Shown here: piece by piece, positions 52,817 through 61,688 of the stretch
Position numbering within the stretch: the first letter of the stretch is position 1
How the letters are laid out: each line of letters begins with the position of its first letter
Source: CAVXFS01 sp963761115
GTDB lineage: Bacteria > Pseudomonadota > Gammaproteobacteria > Burkholderiales > Gallionellaceae
Direction of reading: 5' to 3'
Assembly: GCA_963761115.1 (NCBI GenBank)
Contig: CAVXFS010000005.1
Location: 930,001 to 994,000, forward strand
Length of the DNA stretch: 64,000 bases
Notes under the pieces: generated by a model
The model's database searches: none
Told to the model about the DNA's origin: nothing
The model's input: the letters and a program-made list of their open reading frames with translations, nothing else
Position numbers and translations under genes: made by a program

Positions 52817-53365
52817 TCAGAATTCCGGCTTCACTTTGGCGTTCTTGTAATTCTCCACGCCCGCCATGATTTCGGCGCGCGCCTCGTCTATCCCTTTCCA
52901 GCCTTGCACCCTGACCCACTTGTGCGGTTCCAGGTCCTTGTAATGCTCAAAGAAATGGGAGATCTGCTTGAGCATGATTTCCGGCAATTCCTTATGGGTA
53001 TGGATGCCGCGATAAACAGTAGAGAGTTTGTCCACCGGTACGGCCAGCACCTTGGCATCCAGCCCGGATTCGTCCTCCATCTTGAGCACGGCGAGGGGAC
53101 GACAACGCACCACTACGCCGGTCAGCAGCGGTATTGGCGTGATCACCAGCACGTCCACCGGATCGCCATCATCCGACAGGGTATGAGGGATATACCCATA
53201 ATTGCAGGGATAGTGCATCGCGGTATTCATGAAGCGGTCAACGAAAATCGCACCTGAGGCCTTGTCTATCTCATATTTGACCGGGTCACCATGCATCGGG
53301 ATTTCAATGACAACATTGAAGTCATCTGGGAGTTTTTTCCCGGAAGGTACATTGTTCAAACCCAT
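52817..53365 (-). CDS. ppa: Inorganic pyrophosphatase
   Basis: Family I soluble pyrophosphatase. 182 residues from ATG 53365 (an open frame runs on to 53452 without homology). Active-site acids in DRFMNTAMHYPCNYGYIPHT and DGDPVDVLVITP. Four bases from folD, so probably cotranscribed. Confidence 0.96.
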   Translation of the reverse strand: MGLNNVPSGKKLPDDFNVVIEIPMHGDPVKYEIDKASGAIFVDRFMNTAMHYPCNYGYIPHTLSDDGDPVDVLVITPIPLLTGVVVRCRPLAVLKMEDESGLDAKVLAVPVDKLSTVYRGIHTHKELPEIMLKQISHFFEHYKDLEPHKWVRVQGWKGIDEARAEIMAGVENYKNAKVKPEF

Positions 53366-53948
53366 ATTCTTGTCGCCTTGTGTGCAATGTATAGAATTCG
53401 GATTGTAACATCGGCTCGCATAAAATTTGCCGAGTCGGGCACGCCTTGTCACTGAGGTTCTTTGAAAGAGACTTATTGAAACGGGTTGGTTTGGCAGATG
53501 TGTCCGGTGGCTTCGTTATAGTCAATCAGGGCTAAGTTGCAGTGCATAAAGCGGATAGAATTTTTGCTCACAGAATCTGTGGATAACTTTGTGCATGACT
53601 TGTTTCGAGTGGCTCGCAACCCTTGTGAATTCAATGTTTCCGTCATGTTGCACATTTTTTAAACTTGAAAATTATTGATATAAATCAGGATGATATTGTA
53701 AGTACATTGGGGTCCTGAAGCATCATCTCGTGCGAAGTGGCATGATTACTGGGTCTGTGAATTATTACGCAATGTCAATATGTTTTTTTAAAATATTTCC
53801 GGATAAAAATCGCGGGTTTAACAAGTGCTTTCAATTCAGCATATTCATGTTGTTTTACTATTGATTTCGAATTTCCATTGCTGAGCTATCATGGACGAGG
53901 TGCCGGAAATAATTTCAATCCATGATTTACAGAAGGGCAGGGTGAAGG
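53366..53948. other. 583-bp AT-rich intergenic region with DnaA-box-like site
   Basis: No convincing gene. Contains a perfect palindrome CACAGA-A-TCTGTG (53569-53581) overlapping TGTGGATAA (53578-53586), which on the other strand reads TTATCCACA, the consensus DnaA box. The stretch from 53650 to 53890 is AT-rich with several T-runs. Likely holds the ppa and xseA promoters. A single DnaA box does not make an origin. Confidence 0.5.
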
Positions 53949-55220
53949 ATGATCCTGGATAACAATCAGGTGTTGAGTGTACGTGAGTTGAACCTTGCGG
54001 CGAGGCAATTGCTGGAGAAAGGATTGCCCCTGCTCTGGGTGCGCGGGGAGATCTCCAATTTCACCCGGGCCGCATCCGGACACTGGTATTTTTCGCTGAA
54101 GGATGACCAGGCGCAGGTGCGCTGCGTGATGTTTCGCCACAAGAACCAGTACCTGGACTGGCAGCCGCAGAACGGTATGCAGGTGGAAGTCCTGGCGCTG
54201 GCCACCCTGTATGAGGCTCGCGGCGATTTTCAGCTGACGCTGGAGCAGATGCGACCGGCCGGGCAGGGGGCGCTGTATGAGGCATTCGAGCGCCTGAAGA
54301 AAAAACTGGCGGGCGAGGGCCTGTTCGATGCCGCGCGCAAGCGCCCGTTGCCGCTGCTGCCGGGCCAGGTCGGCATCATTACCTCGCCGCAGGCCGCCGC
54401 GCTGCGCGATGTACTGAGCACGCTGGCAATACGCATGCCCCGCATGCCTGTGGTGCTTTATCCGGTCCCGGTGCAGGGAGAGGGGGCGGCACAGAAGATC
54501 GCCCAGGCCATCCGCGTGGCCAATGAGCGTGCCGAATGCGATGTGCTGATCCTGTGCCGGGGCGGGGGCAGTATCGAGGACCTGTGGGCGTTCAATGAAG
54601 AGGTGGTGGCACATGCCATTTTTTCCAGCCATATCCCGCTGGTGAGCGGGGTCGGGCATGAGACCGATTCCACCATCGCCGATTTTGTGGCTGACGAGCG
54701 CGCACCTACTCCCACCGCAGCGGCGCAACGCGTTGTACCGGAGCGCGCTACCCTGCTGAGGAATTTGCGCGACATGGCACAACACCTGCAACGCGCGCAG
54801 CGCAACCGGTTGCAAAATGCGATGCAGGCGGTGGATTTCTTGCAGCGTCGCCTGCTGCATCCGGCACAGCAGTTGCAGAACAGATCGCAACAATTACAGC
54901 AGCTGCAGCAGCGCATGCAGCGCGCCTATACCAATCATACCCAACAGTACCATTGGCAGTGGCAATCGCTGGCGGAGCGTCTGTTCAGAGCCATGCGTAC
55001 AAGCCAGGTGCAGCATCAGGCCCGCTTCGACCACGCCGCGCAAAGCCTGGCCCTGCTTGACCCAAGTCAGGTCCTGGCACGCGGTTACAGCCTGGTGCAG
55101 GACGACGGTGGTGGCGTAGTGACTGACGCGGCGCAACTGGCGATCGGGGCACAATTGCATATCACCCTTGCCCGCGGCTGGGTGCGAACTGAAGTCAAGG
55201 AAAAGGGCAAGGCCGGCTGA
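53949..55220 (+). CDS. xseA: Exodeoxyribonuclease VII large subunit
   Basis: Catalytic subunit of ExoVII, which degrades single-stranded DNA. 423 residues: OB-fold N-terminus (LWVRGEISNFTRAASGHWYF, about 29-48), central catalytic domain with LCRGGGSIEDLWAFNEE and SGVGHETD, coiled-coil C-terminus full of Gln (about 275-350). Start at ATG 53949 after GGGTGAAGG. xseB is not adjacent. Confidence 0.95.
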   Translation: MILDNNQVLSVRELNLAARQLLEKGLPLLWVRGEISNFTRAASGHWYFSLKDDQAQVRCVMFRHKNQYLDWQPQNGMQVEVLALATLYEARGDFQLTLEQMRPAGQGALYEAFERLKKKLAGEGLFDAARKRPLPLLPGQVGIITSPQAAALRDVLSTLAIRMPRMPVVLYPVPVQGEGAAQKIAQAIRVANERAECDVLILCRGGGSIEDLWAFNEEVVAHAIFSSHIPLVSGVGHETDSTIADFVADERAPTPTAAAQRVVPERATLLRNLRDMAQHLQRAQRNRLQNAMQAVDFLQRRLLHPAQQLQNRSQQLQQLQQRMQRAYTNHTQQYHWQWQSLAERLFRAMRTSQVQHQARFDHAAQSLALLDPSQVLARGYSLVQDDGGGVVTDAAQLAIGAQLHITLARGWVRTEVKEKGKAG

Positions 55221-55318
55221 TTTGTTTCAGTAAATGCGTATCACCGTTTGGGAGGTTATGCCATTTGGGTTAGAATTCGCGCCTGCACAAATTTCACGGC
55301 AAGTCCCCGCATCCATTC

Positions 55319-56983
55319 ATGGAACATCTGAACAAGCCCTGTACGGGAAAATCCCGGTGCCTGCTTTTGCTGCTATTGGCGCTGGCCGTCCTCTGGTTCA
55401 GCAACATCGAATATCGCAAGCTGATCAAGCCGGACGAAGGGCGTTATGCCGAGATCCCGCGCGAGATGGTGGTCAGCGGCGACTGGGTCACGCCGCGCCT
55501 GAACGACCTCAAGTATTTCGAGAAACCGCCGCTGCAATACTGGGCGACTGCAGTCGCCTACGAACTGTTCGGCCAGCACCAATGGACTTCGCGCCTGTGG
55601 GCTGCACTGACCGGCTTTGCCGGGATCGTGCTGGTGGGTTTTGCGGGGACACGCCTGTTTGGCCGGGAAGCGGGTCTGTATGCCGCCATCCTGCTGGGCG
55701 GCAGCGCACTGTATGTATTGATGGCGCATATCAATACGCTGGATATGGGCGTGACCTTCTTCATCACGCTGGGCATCGTCGGCTTGCTGCTGGCGCAACA
55801 GGAAGGAGTTGAAGCGCGCACCCGGCGCAACTGGATGTACCTGGCCTGGGTGGGACTGGCGCTGGCGGTGCTGAGCAAGGGCCTGATGGGTGTGGTCCTG
55901 CCGGGTGCGGCACTGTTCCTGTATTCGGTGGCGCAACGCGACATCACGGTATGGAAGCGCATGCACTGGGGCGTCGGACTGCTGCTGTTCCTGCTGGTGA
56001 CAGCGCCATGGTTCTACCTGGTGATGAAGGCCAATCCGGAGTTCTTCCAGAAATTCTTCATCTACGAGCATTTCACCCGCTTCACCACCAAGCAACTCGG
56101 CCGCTACCAGCCGTGGTATTACTTCGTGCCGGTATTGTTGTTCGGCATGCTGCCGTGGACCGTGCTGATGTTCGACACATTGCTGCGCACCTGGAAAGAC
56201 AGTCACCTGGCGGCAAAGGTATTCAACCCGGAACGTTTCCTGCTGGTGTGGGCGGTGTTCATCTACCTGTTCTTCTCGGTGTCCGGTTCCAAGTTGCCGT
56301 CCTACCTGCTGCCGATGTTCCCGGCGCTGGCGCTGCTGATGGGCAAGCAGGTCGCCGCGATGGACGGGCGCAGGTTGTTCCGGTTACTTGCCCCTATGCT
56401 GCCGTTGATGGTCATTGGTCTGGCATTGGCGCCGTTGATCACGCGCACGGCGGACACACCGCTGCAACATCAGATGTATGGAGAATATTCCATATGGCTG
56501 ATCGCGGCCGCGCTGGTCTGGCTGCTGGGCGTCGTTGCAGCGCTGCGATGGCTGCGCCGCAACAGGAAAATGGCCGCCATGCTGGCGCTGGCTTTCGCCA
56601 CGCTGATCGCCGCCCTGCTGGGAACGTCCGGCTACAACACCATCGCCAGGGAGCGTTCCGCCTACCTGATCGCGGATGCGATCCGCCCTCTTATCAAGCC
56701 CGGCGTCCCGTTCTATTCGGTGGCTGACTATGAGCAGACCCTGCCGTTCTACCTGAAGCATACTTTCACGCTGGTCGCCTATCAGGATGAGATGGCATTC
56801 GGTATCATGCAGGAGCCACAACGCTGGATTCCTGACATCGCAGGATTCATCAAGGTGTGGAAGGCGCAACCGGCTGCCTATGCGATCGTGCCGGTCGATA
56901 TTTATCCGCAATTGCAAAGCGCAGGGCTGGAAATGAAGACGCTATACGCAGACACGCAAAAAATAGTGGTGAGCAAGCCATGA
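55319..56983 (+). CDS. ArnT-like lipid-linked glycosyltransferase (GT83)
   Basis: 554-residue polytopic membrane protein with about eleven to twelve helices. The ArnT/PMT signature DEGRYAEIPREM lies at 39-50 in the first periplasmic loop, with the catalytic Asp; KYFEKPPLQYW follows. ArnT enzymes transfer a sugar from undecaprenyl phosphate to lipid A or another acceptor. Forms an operon with an SMR-type flippase subunit and an ArnB-like aminotransferase, but arnA, C and D are absent here, so the sugar is unknown. Confidence 0.85.
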   Translation: MEHLNKPCTGKSRCLLLLLLALAVLWFSNIEYRKLIKPDEGRYAEIPREMVVSGDWVTPRLNDLKYFEKPPLQYWATAVAYELFGQHQWTSRLWAALTGFAGIVLVGFAGTRLFGREAGLYAAILLGGSALYVLMAHINTLDMGVTFFITLGIVGLLLAQQEGVEARTRRNWMYLAWVGLALAVLSKGLMGVVLPGAALFLYSVAQRDITVWKRMHWGVGLLLFLLVTAPWFYLVMKANPEFFQKFFIYEHFTRFTTKQLGRYQPWYYFVPVLLFGMLPWTVLMFDTLLRTWKDSHLAAKVFNPERFLLVWAVFIYLFFSVSGSKLPSYLLPMFPALALLMGKQVAAMDGRRLFRLLAPMLPLMVIGLALAPLITRTADTPLQHQMYGEYSIWLIAAALVWLLGVVAALRWLRRNRKMAAMLALAFATLIAALLGTSGYNTIARERSAYLIADAIRPLIKPGVPFYSVADYEQTLPFYLKHTFTLVAYQDEMAFGIMQEPQRWIPDIAGFIKVWKAQPAAYAIVPVDIYPQLQSAGLEMKTLYADTQKIVVSKP

Positions 56984-57351
56984 ACCTGGTCAGCTTCAGC
57001 CTGATCTTCACCGGCGTGATGCTTAATGCCGCCGCGCAGATCCTGATGAAGGCGGGCACCAATGCGGTCGGCCATTTCGACTTCAGCGTGGCGAATATTC
57101 TGCCCATCGGCTGGAAACTGGCGACCGAGTGGCATATCGTTGCGGCGCTGTTCTGCTATGCATTGAGCGTGGTCATCTGGATCCTCGCGCTGTCGCGGGT
57201 GCCGGTCAGCATCGCCTTTCCGATGCTGTCGATGGCGTATGTAGTGAATGCGGTAGCTGCCTATTACCTGCTCGGCGAAGCTTTCAGCCCGACCAAACTG
57301 GCCGGCATGACGGTCATTATCGTTGGCGTGGTCATCATTTCGCGGGCCTGA
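56980..57351 (+). CDS. SMR/EmrE-family membrane protein (ArnE-like)
   Basis: 123 residues, four membrane helices, start overlapping the glycosyltransferase stop by four bases. Helix 1 has the position of the SMR family but without the EmrE Glu14 pattern (INAAAQILMKAG-type: LNAAAQILMKAGTNA). This resembles ArnE/ArnF, which flip undecaprenyl-phosphate aminosugars, more than a drug pump. Context supports a lipid-sugar flippase (inference). Confidence 0.8.
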   Translation: MNLVSFSLIFTGVMLNAAAQILMKAGTNAVGHFDFSVANILPIGWKLATEWHIVAALFCYALSVVIWILALSRVPVSIAFPMLSMAYVVNAVAAYYLLGEAFSPTKLAGMTVIIVGVVIISRA

Positions 57352-58475
57352 TGATGAATGAATTCCTGCCTTTTTCCCGTCCTACCATCGACGAAGCCAC
57401 CATCGCGTCGGTGGCCGATGTACTGCGCTCCGGCTGGATCACCAGTGGTCCCAAGGTACAGGAATTCGAAAAACTGCTTTCAGGACGGTTCGGCGGGCGC
57501 ACCGTGCGCACGTTCAACTCCGGCACCTGCACCATGGAGATCGCGCTGCGCATCGCCGGCATCGGCGCCGGCGATGAAGTCATCACCACGCCGATCTCCT
57601 GGGTCGCCACTGCCAGCGTGATCCTCGAAGTCGGCGCCACCCCGGTGTTCGCCGACATCGACCCGATCACGCGCAACATCGATCTGGACAAGGTCGAAGC
57701 GGCGATCACGCCAAAAACCCGCGCCATCATCCCGGTGTATCTGGCCGGCAAGCCGGTGGACATGGACCGGCTGTATGCGATCGCTGCCAGGCACAAACTG
57801 CGCGTGATCGAGGATGCCGCGCAGGCGATCGGTTCGACCTGGCAGGGCAAGCCGATCGGCTCATTTGGCGATTTCGTCTCGTTCAGTTTCCAGGCCAACA
57901 AGAACATCACCACTTCGGAAGGTGGCTGCCTCGTGCTGAACAACGCCGAGGAAGCCGCGCTCGCGGAAAAATACCGGCTACAGGGCGTCACGCGCAGCGG
58001 CTGGGATGGCATCGAAGTGGATGTGCTCGGCGGCAAGTTCAACATGACCGACATCGCTGCCGCGATCGGCCTTGGCCAGTTTGCGAAACTGGATGCGATC
58101 ACCGCGCAGCGGCGCAAGCTGGCGCGGCACTATTTCGACACGCTGGGCAGGGACTTCGAGTCACAGACCGGCGCACAACTGCCGCCGCAGGATTTTACCA
58201 ATACCAACTGGCACCTGTTCCAGGTTGTGCTGCCGGAGCGCATCATCCGCTCCTACTTCATGGCGCGCATGAAAGACAGGAACATCGGCATCGGCTTCCA
58301 TTACGCGGCGATCCACCTGTTCAAGCTGTATCGCGCACTGGGTTTCAGGGAAGGCATGTTCCCGGTCGCCGAGCGCGTCGGTCGCCAGATCGTTTCGCTG
58401 CCGATGTTCTATGCGATGAATGAAAGCGATGTCGAGCGCACCTGTGCTGCGATGCGCGAGGTGCTGGCTTCATAG
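57351..58475 (+). CDS. DegT/DnrJ/EryC1 PLP aminotransferase (ArnB-like)
   Basis: 374 residues from ATG 57351 (TGATG overlap with the SMR gene). PLP-binding features: GSGTCTMEIALR-like NSGTCTMEIALRIAG (57-71), VIEDAAQAIG (152-161), and the Schiff-base Lys184 in FQANKNITTSEGG. Such enzymes aminate keto-sugar nucleotides, as ArnB does for UDP-Ara4O. With the two upstream genes it suggests an aminosugar route for lipid A or a glycan; the sugar is not determined. Confidence 0.88.
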   Translation: MMNEFLPFSRPTIDEATIASVADVLRSGWITSGPKVQEFEKLLSGRFGGRTVRTFNSGTCTMEIALRIAGIGAGDEVITTPISWVATASVILEVGATPVFADIDPITRNIDLDKVEAAITPKTRAIIPVYLAGKPVDMDRLYAIAARHKLRVIEDAAQAIGSTWQGKPIGSFGDFVSFSFQANKNITTSEGGCLVLNNAEEAALAEKYRLQGVTRSGWDGIEVDVLGGKFNMTDIAAAIGLGQFAKLDAITAQRRKLARHYFDTLGRDFESQTGAQLPPQDFTNTNWHLFQVVLPERIIRSYFMARMKDRNIGIGFHYAAIHLFKLYRALGFREGMFPVAERVGRQIVSLPMFYAMNESDVERTCAAMREVLAS

Positions 58476-58656
58476 GGGGTATGGCAATACTCCCGCCACA
58501 AGGGATTGCATTTCCATGCTTGTTTCCTTTGAGCTGACACATGCAGTCTAAACATGACTGGCTTCAAAGCGCGCAGCTTTCCAGTCCGGCGTAGCTGTAG
58601 GAAGATCTCATTATTGATTTGCATTTAGTGAATCTCTCGAAGATCCAGGAATACCG

Positions 58657-58758
58657 TTGTAGGTTGGGTTAGTGGCTTTATCGCGTAATCCAACAAGCTC
58701 TCGCCTTGTATGCTGCATGTTGGGTTACGCCCTTGCGGGCTACTAACCCAACCTACAA
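58657..58758. repeat. Nested inverted repeat next to mutS 3' end
   Basis: Outer arms TTGTAGGTTGGGTTAG (58657-58672) and CTAACCCAACCTACAA (58743-58758) are perfect complements; an inner pair GCGTAATCCAACA / TGTTGGGTTACGC is near-perfect. The right arm ends one base before the mutS stop codon. Resembles dispersed GTAGGTTGGGTTA-type intergenic repeats of proteobacteria (from memory) and may end transcription from both sides. Confidence 0.8.
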
Positions 58759-61440
58759 TTAAATCAGCTTCTTCAACTGATACAGCCTTTCCAGCGCTTC
58801 CTTGGGGCTTAATTCATCCGGCTGCAATAGGCTCAGTGCGGCGAGCAACGGGTGCTCTTCCGCTTCTTCCGGTTCCGCCGCTTTGTGGTCAAACAAATCC
58901 CCCTGCGGACTCTGTGCCGCGCTGTTCTGTTCCAGCTTGAGCAGTTGTTTCTTCGCGCTGCGGATCACGCTTTGCGGCACGCCGGCCAGCGCCGCGACTT
59001 GCAGGCCGTAGCTCTGGCTCGCTGCGCCTTCATTGACGCTGTGCAGGAACACGATGCTGTGCTGGTGTTCGATGGCGGACAGGTGCACATTGGCGAGTTG
59101 CAGGAATTCTTCGTTCAGGCGCGTGAGTTCAAAGTAGTGGGTGGCGAACAGGGTGTAGCTCTGGTTGCTTTCCAGCAAATGGCGCGCGATGGCATAGGCG
59201 AGGGCGAGGCCGTCGAAGGTGGAGGTGCCGCGCCCGATCTCGTCCACCAGCACCAGGCTCTTTTCGGTGGCGTTGTGCAGGATGTTGGCGGCTTCGGTCA
59301 TCTCGACCATGAAAGTGGAGCGTCCGCTGGCGAGGTCGTCGGAGGCGCCGATGCGGGTGAAGATATGGTCGAGCTCGCCGAGTTCGGCTGCCTGCGCCGG
59401 GACGAAGCAGCCGACATGCGCGAGCAGCGCGATCAGGGCGACCTGGCGCATGTAGGTGGACTTGCCGCCCATGTTGGGGCCGGTGATCAGCAGCATCTTG
59501 CGCGCGCTGTGCATATCGGTGTCGTTGGCGATGAAGTTTTCCACCTGCGCTTCCACCACCGGATGCCGGCCTTTGCCGATGCGCAATATCGGCTCATCGA
59601 CGAACTGCGGCGCGCTGTAATCCAGCGTGGCGGCACGCTCGGCGAAGGTGGCGAGCACGTCGAGTTCGGCGATGGCGGCGGCGATGCGCTGCAGTTGCGG
59701 GATGTGCGGGGCGAGCTGGTCGAGCAGTCGGTCATAGAGGAATTTTTCCCTTGCCAGGGCGCGCTCGTTGGCGGACAGCGCCTTGTCCTCGAAGGTCTTC
59801 AGTTCCGGCGTGATGTAGCGTTCGGCGTTCTTCAGCGTCTGGCGGCGGCGGTAGTCGTCCGGCACGTTGGCGGATTGCGCGTGCGTGACCTCGATATAGA
59901 AACCGTGCACGCGGTTGTACTCGACTTTCAGCGTGGCGATGCCGGTGCGTGCGCGTTCGCGCGCTTCGAGGGCGAGCAGGAAATCGCCGCAGTTGGTCTG
60001 GATGCCGCGCAACTCGTCGAGTTCGGCGTCGAAGCCATCGGCGATGACGCTGCCCTCTCTTAATACGCTGGAGGGTTCGGGTTTGATGGTATTTCGCAGC
60101 AGTTCAACCAGTTCATTGTTCGTTTGTGCAGAGTCTGTTGAAGCCACTGTATCGAAAGAATCATCGTCGCCATGCAACGGTCCTTCGACTTCGCGTTGCG
60201 CGCTACGCTCAGGACGGGCGGAAAGGCAAAGCGCATTGGCCAGGCTTCGAATAAGTGGCGCATTGCATGTTGTGAGCAGCATATGCAGTTGCGGCAGTTG
60301 CACCAGCGTGTCGCGCAAACCGGACAGGTCGCGCGGGCGGGCGCTTTTCAAGGCGATGCGCGCAGTGATGCGTTCGACGTCCACGCTGGGTTTGAGTTGT
60401 TCGTGCACCTTGCGATAAAGGTCGTTGAGTTGTTCTACCGCATCCAGCCTGGCATTCAGCGCAGCGCGCTCGCGCAACGGATGATGCAGCCAGTGCGCCA
60501 GCAGGCGGCTGCCCATGTTGGTGGCGCAGGTGTCGAGCAGCGACAGCAGCGTCGGCGCAGGTTCGCCGCGCAGGGTCTGGGTGATCTCGAGGTTGCGCCG
60601 GGTCGCGGCGTCCATGCGCACGTACCGGTCGGCGCTGTATACCTGCATGCCGCGTACATGGGCGATGCTCTGGCCCTGGGTGAGTCTGGCGTAGCCAAGC
60701 AACGCGCCTGCCGCTTCGAGACCAACAGTGAAATCGTCGCAGCCGAAACCGGCGAGGTCGAGCGTGGCGAATTGCTGGCACAGCGCGCGGCGCGCGGTCT
60801 CCAGATCGAAGTGCCAGGCAGGCAGCGTTTTCCTGGGAGTATCACCTTGCGGTGCGGCGGCATCCTCGGCAAGCAGTATCTCGGATGGCTGCAGGCGTTC
60901 CAGTTCAGCGGGCAGGTTGGCGGCGGCAGTCTCGGCGACGAAGCACCTGCCCGAGGCGAGGTTGAGCCAGGCCAGTCCGACCTTGCCGTGGCGTTCGTGC
61001 AAAGCCAGCAGCAGGCTGTCGCGCTTCTCGTCCAGCAAGGCGGAATCGGTCAGTGTGCCGGGGGTGACGATGCGCGCCACCTTGCGTTCGACCGGGCCCT
61101 TGCTGGTGGCGGGGTCGCCGATCTGCTCGCAGATCGCCACCGATTCGCCAAGCCGGATCAGCCGTGCCAGGTATTGTTCGGCAGCGTGATAGGGTACGCC
61201 CGCCATCTTGATCGGCTGGCCGTTGGAAGCGCCGCGCTGGGTCAGTGTGATGTCCAGCAGTTTGGCCGCGCGTTCGGCGTCGCCATGGAACAGTTCATAG
61301 AAATCGCCCATGCGGTAGAACAACAGCATGTCCGGGTGTTGCGCCTTGATCTGCAGGTATTGCTGCATCATCGGCGTATGCGCGGATTTTTCCTTTGCTT
61401 TCCTGTTGCTGCTAGGCGTAGGGTCTTCAATGTTGTTCAT
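58759..61440 (-). CDS. mutS: DNA mismatch repair protein MutS, with an insertion
   Basis: Mismatch sensor and ATPase. 893 residues, about 40 longer than E. coli MutS. Mismatch-reading F-Y-E at 47-49 (GDFYELF), lever and clamp domains, Walker A GPNMGGKST (about 651-659), signature DDLASGRSTFMVEMTE, DEIGRGTSTFDG and the C-terminal dimerisation helices. The extra length is a segment at about residues 404-440, rich in Ser/Asp/Glu, encoded partly by a palindromic repeat (see 60179-60221). It interrupts the core before EGSVIADGFDAELDE but keeps the frame. Confidence 0.95.
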   Translation of the reverse strand: MNNIEDPTPSSNRKAKEKSAHTPMMQQYLQIKAQHPDMLLFYRMGDFYELFHGDAERAAKLLDITLTQRGASNGQPIKMAGVPYHAAEQYLARLIRLGESVAICEQIGDPATSKGPVERKVARIVTPGTLTDSALLDEKRDSLLLALHERHGKVGLAWLNLASGRCFVAETAAANLPAELERLQPSEILLAEDAAAPQGDTPRKTLPAWHFDLETARRALCQQFATLDLAGFGCDDFTVGLEAAGALLGYARLTQGQSIAHVRGMQVYSADRYVRMDAATRRNLEITQTLRGEPAPTLLSLLDTCATNMGSRLLAHWLHHPLRERAALNARLDAVEQLNDLYRKVHEQLKPSVDVERITARIALKSARPRDLSGLRDTLVQLPQLHMLLTTCNAPLIRSLANALCLSARPERSAQREVEGPLHGDDDSFDTVASTDSAQTNNELVELLRNTIKPEPSSVLREGSVIADGFDAELDELRGIQTNCGDFLLALEARERARTGIATLKVEYNRVHGFYIEVTHAQSANVPDDYRRRQTLKNAERYITPELKTFEDKALSANERALAREKFLYDRLLDQLAPHIPQLQRIAAAIAELDVLATFAERAATLDYSAPQFVDEPILRIGKGRHPVVEAQVENFIANDTDMHSARKMLLITGPNMGGKSTYMRQVALIALLAHVGCFVPAQAAELGELDHIFTRIGASDDLASGRSTFMVEMTEAANILHNATEKSLVLVDEIGRGTSTFDGLALAYAIARHLLESNQSYTLFATHYFELTRLNEEFLQLANVHLSAIEHQHSIVFLHSVNEGAASQSYGLQVAALAGVPQSVIRSAKKQLLKLEQNSAAQSPQGDLFDHKAAEPEEAEEHPLLAALSLLQPDELSPKEALERLYQLKKLI
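60179..60221. repeat. REP-like palindrome inside the mutS coding sequence
   Basis: Plus-strand GGTCCTTCGACTTCGCGTTG followed by CGCGCTACGCTCAGGACGGG. The outer GTCCT and AGGAC are complementary, as are the inner GCG and CGC. It resembles the widespread TCCTTCGAC...CTCAGGACGAACGG dispersed repeat. On the minus strand it is translated in frame as ARPERSAQREVEGP in MutS. Confidence 0.78.
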
Positions 61441-61688
61441 GGAGGCAGCCGGGTCGGTTCACGCTGCGATTTTAACCGCGTTGTCGGGCAACGTGTTGAC
61501 GCATGGCGCCATATTCGGACGTTGCCTGCAGGCGAGAAAATTCGGGCAACAGCCTGCCCAAGGCAGGGCGCTGCCGGTATAATGGAGGCGAAGCACAGGA
61601 AAATTGTGCAATCCAGTTCCGGGTGAATACCCGCCTGAACTCAAACAGCGTATCGGTAGTCATTGGAAATATCCATGGAATTTGAACG

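Noticed and set aside
53569..53586. Replication origin at the DnaA-box-like site
   Set aside because: Only one clear box and no dnaA or dnaN nearby; treated as a regulatory candidate only.
53473..53655. 60-codon minus-strand frame in the gap before xseA
   Set aside because: Unusual composition, no ribosome site, and it spans the palindrome and DnaA-box-like site.
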